Source of the DNA: an uncultured beta proteobacterium
GTDB taxonomy: Bacteria; Pseudomonadota; Gammaproteobacteria; Burkholderiales; Burkholderiaceae_C
Assembly: GCA_903897005.1 (NCBI GenBank)
Contig: CAITZZ010000203.1
Span: 1-62,787 of the forward strand
Direction of reading: 5' to 3'
Length of the DNA stretch: 62,787 nucleotides
Positions 1-8,353 of this stretch are shown here, piece by piece (position 1 is the first letter of the stretch; every line of letters starts with the position of its first letter). Below the pieces are notes generated by a model. It was not told the DNA's origin and searched no databases. It saw only the letters and a list, made by a program, of their open reading frames with translations. Position numbers and translations under genes: made by a program.

Positions 1-573
1 CCGATGCGCCCTAGCCTGTTGTCCAAACTGTCCGACCAGGGCGCGCAGATCCTGTCGCAACTGGAAGAAACCACGCGCCGCGTCAACCTGCTGCTGGCGC
101 CAGCCAACCAGCAAAACCTGATGTCGGCCATTGCCAGTCTGGGTCAGGCGGCCGGCGGCGTCAGCAGGTTTTCTGGCGCAGCCGCCGAGGCGATGCCGCA
201 GTTGGTGCAAGAGGCCAGCACGACGCTGAAGATCATCAAGGACACCTCGGTGCGGGTCGGCGAGAGCGCTGACGAAGCGCGTCGCTCAGCACGCGCCTTC
301 AGGGCGGTGACGCAACGAATGAACGAGGCGGGCGGCACGCTCGACCAGATTGCCAATGGCAGTCAGACGCTCGAGCGCAGCGGCCAGAATCTGAACAGCA
401 GCACCCTGCCGCGTGCCAACCGCGCGCTGGAGGACGCTGCGCGCGGCGCGCGCCAGCTCGGACGCGCCGCCAGCACCGTCAGCGAAAATCCGCAGTCGCT
501 GCTCTTTGGCAACACGGCGCCGGAGCCCGGCCCCGGAGAACCTGGCTTTTCCGCCAACCCCACCAAACCATGA
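1..573 (+). CDS. MCE/MlaD-family ABC transporter substrate-binding protein, 3' part
   Basis: The reading frame is open from the first base, so this is the C-terminal 190 residues of a longer protein; the ATG at 4 is probably internal. The visible part is a long Ala/Gln/Ser-rich amphipathic helical region (for example 'SQLEETTRRVNLLLAP', 'ADEARRSARAFRAVT') with a Pro/Gly tail. Such a tail follows the MCE domain in MlaD/PqiB-type periplasmic proteins that move phospholipids between the membranes. The next gene overlaps by 4 bp (ATGA) and encodes the matching auxiliary lipoprotein, which is the main support for the assignment. The MCE domain itself lies outside the window. Confidence 0.7.
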   Translation, partial: PMRPSLLSKLSDQGAQILSQLEETTRRVNLLLAPANQQNLMSAIASLGQAAGGVSRFSGAAAEAMPQLVQEASTTLKIIKDTSVRVGESADEARRSARAFRAVTQRMNEAGGTLDQIANGSQTLERSGQNLNSSTLPRANRALEDAARGARQLGRAASTVSENPQSLLFGNTAPEPGPGEPGFSANPTKP

Positions 574-1202
574 AGAACGCCATGCAAAGAGTGACGCTTG
601 CCCTGCTCCTTACCCTGGCGCTGTCCGGCTGTGCCCTGCAGAACCCAGCGCCGCGCGTCGCGGTTTATGACTTTGGCCCGGGGCCACTGAACAGTACTGC
701 GCCCACTCCAGGCAAGCCCTTGCCCACCTTGCTGCTGGAAATACTGGAAGCCCCGGCGGCCCTGGACAACACGGCCGTGTTGTACCGTCTGGCTTACGCC
801 GACAGCCAGCAAGTGCGCCCCTACGCGCTGGCCCGCTGGACCATGACGCCATCGCAACTGTTACGCCAACACTTCCGGCAGCAACTCGGGCAGCAGCGCG
901 CGTTGCTCAACCCCGGCGACAGCACCGGACCCAACGCCGCCAAGCCGCTGCTGCTGCAGATCGAACTCGAAGAGTTCAGTCAGCTATTCGAGAGCGCCGA
1001 CAAGAGCACCGGTCTGCTGCGTCTGCGCGCCACACTGACGCGCCCTGGAACCAAAGGCGGCCAGTGGCTGGCGCAACGCAGCCTGACCGTGCAGCACAAG
1101 GCCAGCACGGCCGACGCTGCGGGTGGCGTGCAAGCTCTGGCGGCCGCCACCGAAGCCGCAGCACAGGAGTTGGACCAGTGGCTAAGGGAGTTCGAAAGAT
1201 AA
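570..1202 (+). CDS. PqiC-like ABC-transport auxiliary lipoprotein
   Basis: This 210-residue protein starts with a lipoprotein signal peptide and lipobox (LALSGC, Cys at about residue 21), so it is predicted to be lipid-anchored. The body fits the ABC-type transport auxiliary component / PqiC family: 'VYDFGPG' near the N terminus, then a β-rich domain, and a C-terminal helix 'ALAAATEAAAQELDQWLREFER'. It overlaps the MCE gene by 4 bp, the usual order for MCE transporter operons, and probably anchors the transporter at the outer membrane. It ends the first operon; the next 206 bp carry an FNR-like site for the cytochrome locus. Confidence 0.8.
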   Translation: MKNAMQRVTLALLLTLALSGCALQNPAPRVAVYDFGPGPLNSTAPTPGKPLPTLLLEILEAPAALDNTAVLYRLAYADSQQVRPYALARWTMTPSQLLRQHFRQQLGQQRALLNPGDSTGPNAAKPLLLQIELEEFSQLFESADKSTGLLRLRATLTRPGTKGGQWLAQRSLTVQHKASTADAAGGVQALAAATEAAAQELDQWLREFER

Positions 1203-1264
1203 CCCGGATCGAGCCCCGACGCTGGCAAGAATGCAACAGGTGCGGGGCAAACCTCAAAATTCGT

Positions 1265-1278
1265 TTGATTTAAATCAA
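1265..1278 (+). promoter_or_regulatory. FNR/Anr box (perfect palindrome)
   Basis: TTGATTTAAATCAA is an exact match to the FNR/Anr consensus TTGAT-N4-ATCAA. It lies 130 bp upstream of the small cytochrome gene at 1409 and is the best site of six in the cytochrome locus. I could not place a convincing -10 at the class II distance, so the exact promoter is unclear. Confidence 0.7.
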
Positions 1279-1408
1279 CCAGAACCGATACCATCACCCC
1301 ACCCGCGCATCAAAAAGCGGCTGAAGGTTTATCCTGTCAACCAAGTAACCTTGGGTTGGCTTGAGGTTGCCTTAAACTATTGAAAACCGTAACCTGAAAG
1401 GCTTTGAA

Positions 1409-1747
1409 ATGAAACTGACAACACTCGCAGCGTCCCTCACCATCGCGGCGCTCGCTGGATTTTCGACCCAAACCATCGCAGCGGACGCCGATGCGGCAGC
1501 GGCGTTGTTCAAAAAGAACGACTGCAGCAAATGCCATTCGATCGACAAATCGAAGAAGGGCCCGGCCCTGAAGAAGATCGCTGCCAAGTACAAGGGCAAG
1601 GCCGACGGTCAGGCCAGCATCGTGAAGAGCATCACCAGCGGCGCCAAGGTCAAGCTTGACGACGGCAGCGAAGAAGAACACAAGATCATTGACACCAAGG
1701 ATCAAGCCGCCCTGAAGAATCTGGCTGACTGGGTTCTGGCACAGTAA
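1409..1747 (+). CDS. Small periplasmic monoheme c-type cytochrome
   Basis: The 112-residue precursor has a cleavable Sec signal (MKLTTLAASLTIAALAGFSTQTIAA) and a mature part of about 88 residues with one heme site, CSKCH. It looks like a class I cytochrome c, but the mature sequence contains no methionine. The only His apart from the CXXCH is in 'EEEHK', about where the distal ligand would be expected, so bis-His coordination is inferred. It resembles the cytochrome at 17826 (shared YKGKAD, EEHK and DTK/KTK-D segments). It sits behind an FNR box and just before the decaheme genes, so a periplasmic electron shuttle is the likely role. Confidence 0.9.
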   Translation: MKLTTLAASLTIAALAGFSTQTIAADADAAAALFKKNDCSKCHSIDKSKKGPALKKIAAKYKGKADGQASIVKSITSGAKVKLDDGSEEEHKIIDTKDQAALKNLADWVLAQ

Positions 1748-1880
1748 GGACCAGACTGCCCCTCGGGACGCAGAATGGTTCAGTAGTATCTAGAATGAAT
1801 TGCAAAGAGATAACGGTATCGCGCTAACCGCTTCGAGCAGTTCGTGTCGTGTCGTTTAACCTGGAAACGACGGAGAAAAA

Positions 1881-4400
1881 ATGAAACATTCATTGGCTCG
1901 TTGGGGTATCGTGGGTTTGCTGGCGGCCGCGGTTGCCGGTTGCGGTGGTGGCGGGGGATCTTCGCCAGCCGTGCCGGTAGAGCCGGTTGTTGCCACCAAT
2001 AGCGCAATCGCCGCAGCCAGCGCACTGGCTGCCAACGACACCTCAAGCAACGCTGCAGCACCGTTCACGGTGCTGCAAAGTGCTGGCATTGCAACCGTTG
2101 TCGTGAACGGCGCGCCGAAGGTCAACTTCGCGGTTTTCTCAAACGGTACCGTGAAAGCGGATCTGAAGATCACCGACGTCAGCTTCGCCATCGCCAAACT
2201 GGTTCCCGGCAGCAATGGCAACCCCGACCAGTGGGTCAATTACATCTACCGCAAGGAAACGGCAGCCACCGGTGTCGGCCCTGCCGGCAAGCCGGCGCTC
2301 GCCAGCGCGATGCAGGCGACCACCGATGCCAAGCAGACCGATGCTGCCCTGCTGGCAGCACAGCTGGTGTACAACGCCGACGGCTACTACACCTACACCT
2401 TCAAGACCAACATCCAGGATCCGGCGCAAACCAATGGCGTCGTTTTCGAGCCAGCACGCACGCACCGCGTCGCCATTCAGTTGAGCTACAAGAATGCGGC
2501 GGGCCAGGCAGTTCTGGTCAACCCTTACATTGACTTCACCGTGGACGCCGCAGGCAAATCGGTGCTGGTCACCGATCCGGCCAAGACGCGCAAGATGACC
2601 GATGTGTCGTCCTGCAACAGTTGCCATGAGAAATTGGGTCTGCATGGCGGCGGCCGGGTCGACACCCAGTACTGCGTGCTCTGCCACAACCCCGGCACGG
2701 TCGACGCCAACAGCGGCAACAACCTGAATCTCTCCACCATGGTGCACAAGATCCATGCCGGCAAGCGACTTGGCGCTGCCGGCGAGGACTACACCATCTG
2801 GGGTTACCAGAACAGCAAGCACAGCTACGCCGAAGTCGGCTTCCCGCAAGACCTGCGCAACTGCAGCAAGTGCCACTCTGCCGCCAACGCCAGCACGCCG
2901 CAGGGTGACAACTGGAAGAGCAAACCCAGCAAGGAAGCCTGCCTGAGCTGCCACGTCAGCGCGCTCGGCTCGGCCTGGGAAACACTGCACAAGGTCGTCG
3001 CCGTCCAGTACGCTGGCGCGGGCACGCCGGCGAGCGCCCTGCCGAACCAGGAATGCGTGCGCTGCCACGGCGCAGGCTCGGTGGTTTCAGCTGAAAACGT
3101 CCACTTCAACCAGGTTGAAGTCAACGCCGCCAAGTACAAGATGAACATCGAAAGCGTCGCCTTCAACGACACGGCAGATCACAAGGGCCGCAGCGTCACG
3201 GTCAAGTACTTCCTGTCGGATCCGACCAAGGGCGATGCCGCCTACAACCTGGTCACGCCCGACTGCACCAGCACGCCAAGCCTGAGCTGTGCCAACACCA
3301 CCAAATTCGGCAACCTGCGCTTCTATCTTGCCTACCAGAACATGGTCGGCCAGTATGCGGCGGTAACCGAATACTCCGCCTACAACAACGGCGGCAGCGC
3401 GGCCAACGCCTATGCCTACAAGGGCACGAACGATGGAAAGAATCACTACACGCTGAGCATCCCGTTGCCTGATGACACTGCCACCGCCGTTGCCACTGGC
3501 ACGGCCCGCGTCGTCAGCATCGGTCAGGTCAAGGAAGCCAAACTGGCCGCCACGTCCGGCGTCAATCCACGGCCCGAAGTCAGCCCCAGCGTGCAGGTGA
3601 ATACGCTGGTGCAGCACACTTCAATTGAACTCGCGCTCAGCGGCACACTGCAACCACGGCGCGCCATTGTTTCCAACGACAAGTGCAACGCGTGCCACAG
3701 CAACCTGGGCGCTGCCTCGGGCTCCAACACGCTGGCCAACGCCTTCCACGGCGGCGCCCGCAACAACGTTGACGCCTGCGTCCTCTGCCACGATGCCAAC
3801 CGTGTCTCGAGCACCGTCATGACCAACGGCATGGCGCTGAACGAGTCTTACCAGTTCAAGCGCATGATCCACGGTGTCCACGGCAACTCCAAGCGAACCT
3901 ACCCGTTCACCAACGGCAACATGACGCAAGGCGCTTTTGACATCGTGACCGGCGCACCCATCGCACCCTGGACCATTCCGATGAAGGACAGCTATGGACG
4001 CGCCATTGGCACGAGCGGACCTGGCCAGAGTGGCGTGGTCGGCCTGAGCACCGTCGAGAACTTCGCCGCCGAAGTGGCCTGGCCAGGCGTTGGCATCAAC
4101 TGCAACGCCTGTCACGTCAACAACTCCTACAAGATCGACCTGAGCCCGCTGGGTGCGGTGGTCAAGAAAGACACCGGCGTCACCGACCCGAACCAGTGGA
4201 AAGTGATTTCGCCCAAGGCTGCCACTTGCACCGCCTGTCATGACTCCGCCAAGGCAGTGGACCATGTGTCGAGTTTCGGCGGCGCTTACTTTGGCAACCA
4301 GACGCAAGCGCAGATTGCCGGGTCACCGCGCGAGACCTGCAATGATTGCCATGCCAGCGGCGGCGCCAAGAGTGTGGACCTCGTCCACGGTCAGAAATAA
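1881..4400 (+). CDS. mtrC: OmcA/MtrC-family decaheme outer-surface lipoprotein (paralogue 1)
   Basis: This 839-residue precursor has a lipobox (VAGC at about residue 20) followed by a short Gly/Ser tether. It contains exactly ten CXXCH motifs in two groups of five (about residues 245-395 and 602-822), separated by β-rich segments, which is the four-domain layout of MtrC/OmcA terminal metal reductases. Position first in an mtrC-mtrA-mtrB order supports the MtrC role: taking electrons from the MtrAB conduit and passing them to extracellular acceptors. The RBS is GGAG at 1872, 9 bp before ATG. It differs from the next three paralogues in lacking a collagen-like or Pro-rich tether. Confidence 0.93.
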   Translation: MKHSLARWGIVGLLAAAVAGCGGGGGSSPAVPVEPVVATNSAIAAASALAANDTSSNAAAPFTVLQSAGIATVVVNGAPKVNFAVFSNGTVKADLKITDVSFAIAKLVPGSNGNPDQWVNYIYRKETAATGVGPAGKPALASAMQATTDAKQTDAALLAAQLVYNADGYYTYTFKTNIQDPAQTNGVVFEPARTHRVAIQLSYKNAAGQAVLVNPYIDFTVDAAGKSVLVTDPAKTRKMTDVSSCNSCHEKLGLHGGGRVDTQYCVLCHNPGTVDANSGNNLNLSTMVHKIHAGKRLGAAGEDYTIWGYQNSKHSYAEVGFPQDLRNCSKCHSAANASTPQGDNWKSKPSKEACLSCHVSALGSAWETLHKVVAVQYAGAGTPASALPNQECVRCHGAGSVVSAENVHFNQVEVNAAKYKMNIESVAFNDTADHKGRSVTVKYFLSDPTKGDAAYNLVTPDCTSTPSLSCANTTKFGNLRFYLAYQNMVGQYAAVTEYSAYNNGGSAANAYAYKGTNDGKNHYTLSIPLPDDTATAVATGTARVVSIGQVKEAKLAATSGVNPRPEVSPSVQVNTLVQHTSIELALSGTLQPRRAIVSNDKCNACHSNLGAASGSNTLANAFHGGARNNVDACVLCHDANRVSSTVMTNGMALNESYQFKRMIHGVHGNSKRTYPFTNGNMTQGAFDIVTGAPIAPWTIPMKDSYGRAIGTSGPGQSGVVGLSTVENFAAEVAWPGVGINCNACHVNNSYKIDLSPLGAVVKKDTGVTDPNQWKVISPKAATCTACHDSAKAVDHVSSFGGAYFGNQTQAQIAGSPRETCNDCHASGGAKSVDLVHGQK

Positions 4401-4426
4401 CCGTGGACCTTTTGAAGGAATCTGGG

Positions 4427-5395
4427 ATGCGAATCAATCGTTTAATCGCCATCATCGGCCTGGGCCTGTTCACGCTGCTGGCCGCGCCCGCCTGGGCCGC
4501 CGGTGAGACCGGCGCCAAGCTTTGTGTCACCTGCCATGATGAAGAGGATCTGCCCGACATGAGCCGATCGGCGCACGGCTTCTCGGCCGACAAGCGGGTG
4601 CCCGACTGCATCACCTGCCACGGCGAGAGCCCGACCCATGCCAAAAAGCCCAGCGACGTGAAGGAGCGCCCACGCCCGGATCGCATGTACATCCGTTCCT
4701 ACGCCTCGCCGCCGAGCGTGCGCAACGCCGCCTGCCTGAGCTGCCACGCCAAGGACGCCAAACGCGCTTTGTGGGGCGGCAGCCAGCATGAGAATGCCGA
4801 TCTGGCCTGCAACTCCTGCCACAAGATTCACGCCAACCGCGACAAGGTGATGAACAAGGCAACCCAGACCGAGGTCTGCTACACCTGCCACAAGGAGCAG
4901 CGCGCCCAGTTGAACAAGCCTTCGCATCACCCGATTCCCGAAGGCAAGATGAGCTGCGCAGATTGTCACAACGTGCACGGCTCGGCCGGCCCGAAGCTGG
5001 CCAAGCGTGACAGCACCAACGCCACCTGCTACACCTGCCACGCCGAAAAGCGCGGCCCCTTTGTGCACCAGCATGAGCCGGTGGCCGAGGACTGCGCCAA
5101 CTGCCACAACCCGCATGGCAGCAGCGTGGCCGGCATGCTCAAAACCCGTGCGCCGCTGCTGTGCCAGCAGTGCCATACGCCGCACGTCGCCGGTGGTGTG
5201 GGCGCCGTGGCTGGTCAGCCTGGTGTGTCCAGTGCCGCGGCCGGTTTGACGGCGCCGCTGATCAACGCCACAACCAATGGCAAGAACGTCGTCAACCTGT
5301 GGCAGGGTCGCAGCTGCCTGAACTGCCATACGCAGATTCACGGTTCCAACAATCCGTCGGTCAGCAACCCGACGCCCCAGCTGATGCTGCGCTGA
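4427..5395 (+). CDS. mtrA: MtrA/DmsE-family periplasmic decaheme cytochrome c
   Basis: The chosen ATG at 4427 follows a GAAGGAA RBS and begins a Sec signal peptide (MRINRLIAIIGLGLFTLLAAPAWAA); the longer frame from 4346 would run back into the upstream gene. The 322-residue product has ten CXXCH motifs spread evenly from about residue 33 to 297 (CVTCH, CITCH, CLSCH, CNSCH, CYTCH, CADCH, CYTCH, CANCH, CQQCH, CLNCH), as in MtrA, DmsE and PioA. MtrA-type proteins form the heme wire threaded through the MtrB barrel. The gene lies 26 bp after the decaheme lipoprotein and 16 bp before mtrB. Confidence 0.95.
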   Translation: MRINRLIAIIGLGLFTLLAAPAWAAGETGAKLCVTCHDEEDLPDMSRSAHGFSADKRVPDCITCHGESPTHAKKPSDVKERPRPDRMYIRSYASPPSVRNAACLSCHAKDAKRALWGGSQHENADLACNSCHKIHANRDKVMNKATQTEVCYTCHKEQRAQLNKPSHHPIPEGKMSCADCHNVHGSAGPKLAKRDSTNATCYTCHAEKRGPFVHQHEPVAEDCANCHNPHGSSVAGMLKTRAPLLCQQCHTPHVAGGVGAVAGQPGVSSAAAGLTAPLINATTNGKNVVNLWQGRSCLNCHTQIHGSNNPSVSNPTPQLMLR

Positions 5396-5411
5396 AGTAC
5401 CGAGAGCCATC

Positions 5412-7640
5412 ATGATCCCATCTGATTCTTCTTTCCGCTTTCACCGCAGCCTGCTGGCGCTCGCGCTGGCCGCCGCCTTCCTTCCCCTGCAGGCGCATGC
5501 CGAGGGCGATGATGCCACTCCGATCACCAGCGTCAGTTTTGGTCTGGGTCTGCAAAGCGGCTCCAGCGCCGACCACGCCCAGTACGGCCAGTACAACGGC
5601 CTGCGCTCAGACCGCAACTTCTTTGGCAACCTGGGTTTCAGTCACAGCCTGCGCGACACAGAAAAAAGCAACTGGCTGCAGATCGAGGGTTCCAACCTGC
5701 TGGGCGAGACCCGCGAACTCAGCCTGGTCAAGAAAGACCCCGGCAACTGGAAGCTCAGCGCCGCCTACGGTGAACTGGTGCGCTTTGAGCCCAACACGGT
5801 CAACACCGGCCTGCTGGGCGCGGGCTCCACGACGCCGCAAGTTGTCGCTCTGGCTGCTGGCAGCGCAAACGACCTCGAACTCAAGACCAAACGCAGCGCT
5901 CTGGGCCTGGGCTTTTCCAAAACCATCAACCCGGCACTGCAGTTTGACCTGGATCTGAAAAGCGAAAACAAGGACGGCGCAAGGCTCTCCGGTATTGGCA
6001 TCAACTGCCCCACCGTGATCGCTCCCGGTTGCCTGGGCACCACCCTCGCCAACACCGGCTGGGCCAGCCTGATGCTGCCCGAGCCCGTCAGCGCCAACCA
6101 CAGCCAGATCGAGGCACGCCTCACCTATGGCGCCGAAAAGCTGCGCTTCAATCTGGGCTACTACGGCTCTTTCTATCGCAACAACAACGCCGCGCTGAGC
6201 GGCACCATCCCGGGCAGCCTGTACAACCCGGTGGGCAGCCTGCTGCCCCTGAGCACCGGCCTGCGCGCTGTGCTGGGCCAGCCCGTGGCCTTGGCGCCGG
6301 ACAACCAGGCGCACCAGCTCGATTTGAGCGGCAGTTACGACCTCGGCAGCGCAACCCGCGCCAGCTTCAAGCTCGCACGCAGTGTGGCCACACAGAATGC
6401 AGACTTCGCCGCTGCCGGTTTGACCGGCGCCCCGGCTGGCGTAAGCAACCTGGACGGCCAGGTTCGCAACTCGCTGGCCAAGCTCAGCCTGAGCTCGCGC
6501 CCGGTGCGTCAGCTTTCCCTGCTGGCCGACCTGCGCTACGAAAAGAAGGAAGACCAGACACCGCTGGCCACTTACAACATCGAAGGCGCGGTACCTGCAC
6601 TGCCGGCGCTGCCCTTCACCTACACCAACCGCAATCTGTCGAGCCAGAAGGGCAACGCCAAGCTGCAGGCCAGCTGGCAGTTGAGCAGCGACTACCGCGC
6701 CACGCTGGGTGCGGATCGCGAAACGATTGACCGTGGCGAATTCACCGCCAGCAGCGCCATCTCGGGCATCAGCGCGCTGCGCCAGAAAACCAATGAAAAC
6801 ACGGTGCGCGCCGAACTGCGGGGTCGTCTGGCCGAGACTTTGACCGGCAGCGTGACAGTCTCGCGCAGCAAGCGCGACGGCTCCAACTGGCTGAAAGACA
6901 ACAGCGGCCTGGGCGTCACCGAAGTGATCAACCCGGCCGATCCGGTCACGGGCTTGCTGAACACCTCCGTCTTCATGCCAACGCTCTCAGATCGCCAGCG
7001 CAACAAGGTCAAGCTGTTTGCCGACTGGCAAGCCAGCGAGGCTTTGTCGCTCCAGCTCAGCGCCGAAAGCGGCAGCGACCGCTACACCACACCCAGCAGC
7101 TACGGCCTGCGTGACACCGGCGTGCATCAGTTCAGCCTGGACTGGGCCTATACGCTGTCTGACAACTGGGGCCTGACCGGCACCTTCTCGAGCAGCCAGC
7201 AAAGCCTGAACCAGGCGCGCGCCGCTGCTTACCTGATGGCCTTTGACAACAGCAACCTGGGTGCCAGCATCGGTGCCAACGGCAAGATCAACGCCAAGTT
7301 CGACGTCGGCGGCAGCCTGTCCTACGCCGGCGACAAGAGCGTCTATGGCCAGACCCTGGACAGCCTGGCTGGCAGCGACTCGGTCGCCCTGCTGGCCGCC
7401 ACCGGTGGCCTGCCTGACATCCTGTACAGCCAGACCGCGCTCAAGCTGTTTGGCAAGTACGCGCTGGAAAAAGGCTCGTCCGTGCGCGTTGACTTTGTGC
7501 ACCAGCGCAACAACGTCAACGACTGGACCTGGAGCTTGAACGGCGTGCCCTACGTCTATTCCGACGGCAGCACGGTGCTGCAAAAGGCCAACCAGAGCGT
7601 CAACGTCATCGGCGTGACCTACGTCTACCAGTTGCCTTAA
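5412..7640 (+). CDS. mtrB: MtrB/PioB-family outer-membrane β-barrel
   Basis: The 742-residue precursor has a signal peptide (…LALALAAAFLPLQAHA) and a body of alternating amphipathic strands rich in Ser, Gly and Tyr, typical of the porin that sheathes MtrA. The start of the mature part (EGDDATPITSVSFGLGLQSG) lacks the CXXC seen in Shewanella MtrB. The only two cysteines (NCPTVIAPGC) are seven residues apart near residue 200 and may form a loop disulfide. The stop codon overlaps the convergent brnA stop by 3 bp. A second copy of the last ~14 codons lies at 8072-8116. Confidence 0.93.
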   Translation: MIPSDSSFRFHRSLLALALAAAFLPLQAHAEGDDATPITSVSFGLGLQSGSSADHAQYGQYNGLRSDRNFFGNLGFSHSLRDTEKSNWLQIEGSNLLGETRELSLVKKDPGNWKLSAAYGELVRFEPNTVNTGLLGAGSTTPQVVALAAGSANDLELKTKRSALGLGFSKTINPALQFDLDLKSENKDGARLSGIGINCPTVIAPGCLGTTLANTGWASLMLPEPVSANHSQIEARLTYGAEKLRFNLGYYGSFYRNNNAALSGTIPGSLYNPVGSLLPLSTGLRAVLGQPVALAPDNQAHQLDLSGSYDLGSATRASFKLARSVATQNADFAAAGLTGAPAGVSNLDGQVRNSLAKLSLSSRPVRQLSLLADLRYEKKEDQTPLATYNIEGAVPALPALPFTYTNRNLSSQKGNAKLQASWQLSSDYRATLGADRETIDRGEFTASSAISGISALRQKTNENTVRAELRGRLAETLTGSVTVSRSKRDGSNWLKDNSGLGVTEVINPADPVTGLLNTSVFMPTLSDRQRNKVKLFADWQASEALSLQLSAESGSDRYTTPSSYGLRDTGVHQFSLDWAYTLSDNWGLTGTFSSSQQSLNQARAAAYLMAFDNSNLGASIGANGKINAKFDVGGSLSYAGDKSVYGQTLDSLAGSDSVALLAATGGLPDILYSQTALKLFGKYALEKGSSVRVDFVHQRNNVNDWTWSLNGVPYVYSDGSTVLQKANQSVNVIGVTYVYQLP

Positions 7641-7987
7641 ATCGGGTGTAGCTCCTCGCGAATCACTTCGCGCAGTGCTTCTTTGACGGCGTCCGCCTGC
7701 AGCCCGCGGCGCAGTGTCTCGTTGATGAGGGTCTGGTAGCCACGCCCACCGGCGCGTGCCTTGTAGGCGTGCAGCACCGCATCGTCGAGTTTGATCGTGA
7801 TGCGAGTCTTGCCAGTTGAAAGCATGGGCAAGACATCACCCAGTGGTCGCAGTTGGGCTGCCTCAGCCGGCGTCAACTCGGGGCTATCCTCGTCAATCGA
7901 GTCAGCCAGCGGAGCCGCCTCCACCGCCGCCCAGTCAATCGTTGGCGTCGAATCAGAGGGCATTAGCTTCAAATTTCTTTTGCTCAC
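7637..7987 (-). CDS. brnA: BrnA-family antitoxin (orphan)
   Basis: This 116-residue protein has a disordered acidic N terminus and a C-terminal ribbon-helix-helix region ('KTRITIKLDDAVLHAYKARAGGRGYQTLINETLRRGL') typical of BrnA antitoxins, which repress their own operon and neutralise the BrnT RNase. The start is a GTG overlapping the 3' end of a brnT remnant in another frame, which is the usual brnT-brnA junction. The toxin is reduced to 28 codons, so the antitoxin appears orphaned. It is convergent with mtrB, overlapping it by 3 bp. Confidence 0.85.
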   Translation of the reverse strand: MSKRNLKLMPSDSTPTIDWAAVEAAPLADSIDEDSPELTPAEAAQLRPLGDVLPMLSTGKTRITIKLDDAVLHAYKARAGGRGYQTLINETLRRGLQADAVKEALREVIREELHPI

Positions 7988-8039
7988 GAATATTGGCCTT
8001 TCCCACAGCGTTCTTGTCCGGATTGCAGGTAAATTGCAT
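7953..8039 (-). pseudogene. brnT: brnT toxin remnant (internal deletion)
   Basis: A 28-codon frame reads MQFTCNPDKNAV then GKANIREQKKFEANAL. The first part resembles the BrnT N terminus (family pattern F-x-W-D-P-x-K-A) and the second resembles the BrnT C terminus (family pattern S-A-R-x-A-x-x-x-E-x-x-x-Y/F-E). The catalytic middle of this roughly 90-residue RNase is missing. The frame stays open across the junction and its stop overlaps the start of brnA, as in intact modules. I infer a clean in-frame deletion that removed toxicity and left the operator and antitoxin. It is too short for the ORF track. Confidence 0.7.
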
Positions 8040-8049
8040 TGTCTGAATT

Positions 8050-8069
8050 GTGCATATTTTAATATGCAC
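8050..8069. promoter_or_regulatory. Inverted-repeat operator of the brnTA remnant
   Basis: GTGCATATT-TT-AATATGCAC has two perfect 9-bp arms. It lies 10 bp upstream of the brnT remnant start on the minus strand, where BrnA (ribbon-helix-helix) would bind for autorepression. Confidence 0.65.
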
Positions 8070-8071
8070 CG

Positions 8072-8116
8072 TCAATCAAGGTCATCGGCGTGACCTACGG
8101 CTACCCGTTGCCCTGA
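8072..8116 (+). pseudogene. Duplicated 3' end of mtrB (remnant)
   Basis: The segment encodes ...IKVIGVTYGYPLP-stop, which closely matches the mtrB C terminus ...VNVIGVTYVYQLP-stop at 7600-7640. The DNA string GTCATCGGCGTGACCTACG is identical in both places. No upstream part of a second mtrB remains. The brnTA remnant lies exactly between the two copies. Confidence 0.75.
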
Positions 8117-8245
8117 TACGCCCTTCATCGGCAATTAAGTCCGGTCGCCCATTCTTTAAGTAATAAATTTGTTGGTAGCGCTACCGCACGGCAGCCCCGT
8201 GCTCCGGGCCTTAGTCCGAAATAGCCCGTGGTATGTGCATTGCAG
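8117..8245. other. Non-coding spacer with an orphan palindrome
   Basis: No gene is apparent here. The stretch contains a perfect 12-bp palindrome GGTAGCGCTACC (8174-8185) resembling a LacI-family operator, but no LacI-type regulator or sugar gene is nearby. The rest looks like unremarkable spacer before the FNR-type promoter at 8246. Confidence 0.4.
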
Positions 8246-8314
8246 TTGATCTAAAGCAAACTCGCGGCTTGTTGTGAAGGAGAGAATTCGTCGGTGTAAA
8301 CCCTTTGTAAAGTG
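8246..8314 (+). promoter_or_regulatory. FNR-type class II promoter of decaheme paralogue 2
   Basis: An FNR-like box TTGATCTAAAGCAA (8246-8259, one mismatch in the second half-site) is followed by GAGAAT (8282-8287) as a -10. Box centre to -10 centre is 32 bp, which puts the box near -41.5. Downstream are the direct repeats GTGTAAA (8294) and GTAAAGTG (8307). The same arrangement recurs at 11243 and 14629. Confidence 0.65.
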
Positions 8315-8353
8315 TTTTTCCCGTGTGTTTTCTTAAGACTTAAGGAGTCTGAT

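Noticed and set aside
8072-8116. Short frame ending ...VIGVTYGYPLP considered as a separate small gene
   Set aside because: It lacks a start and RBS and matches the mtrB C terminus, so it is a duplicated scrap.
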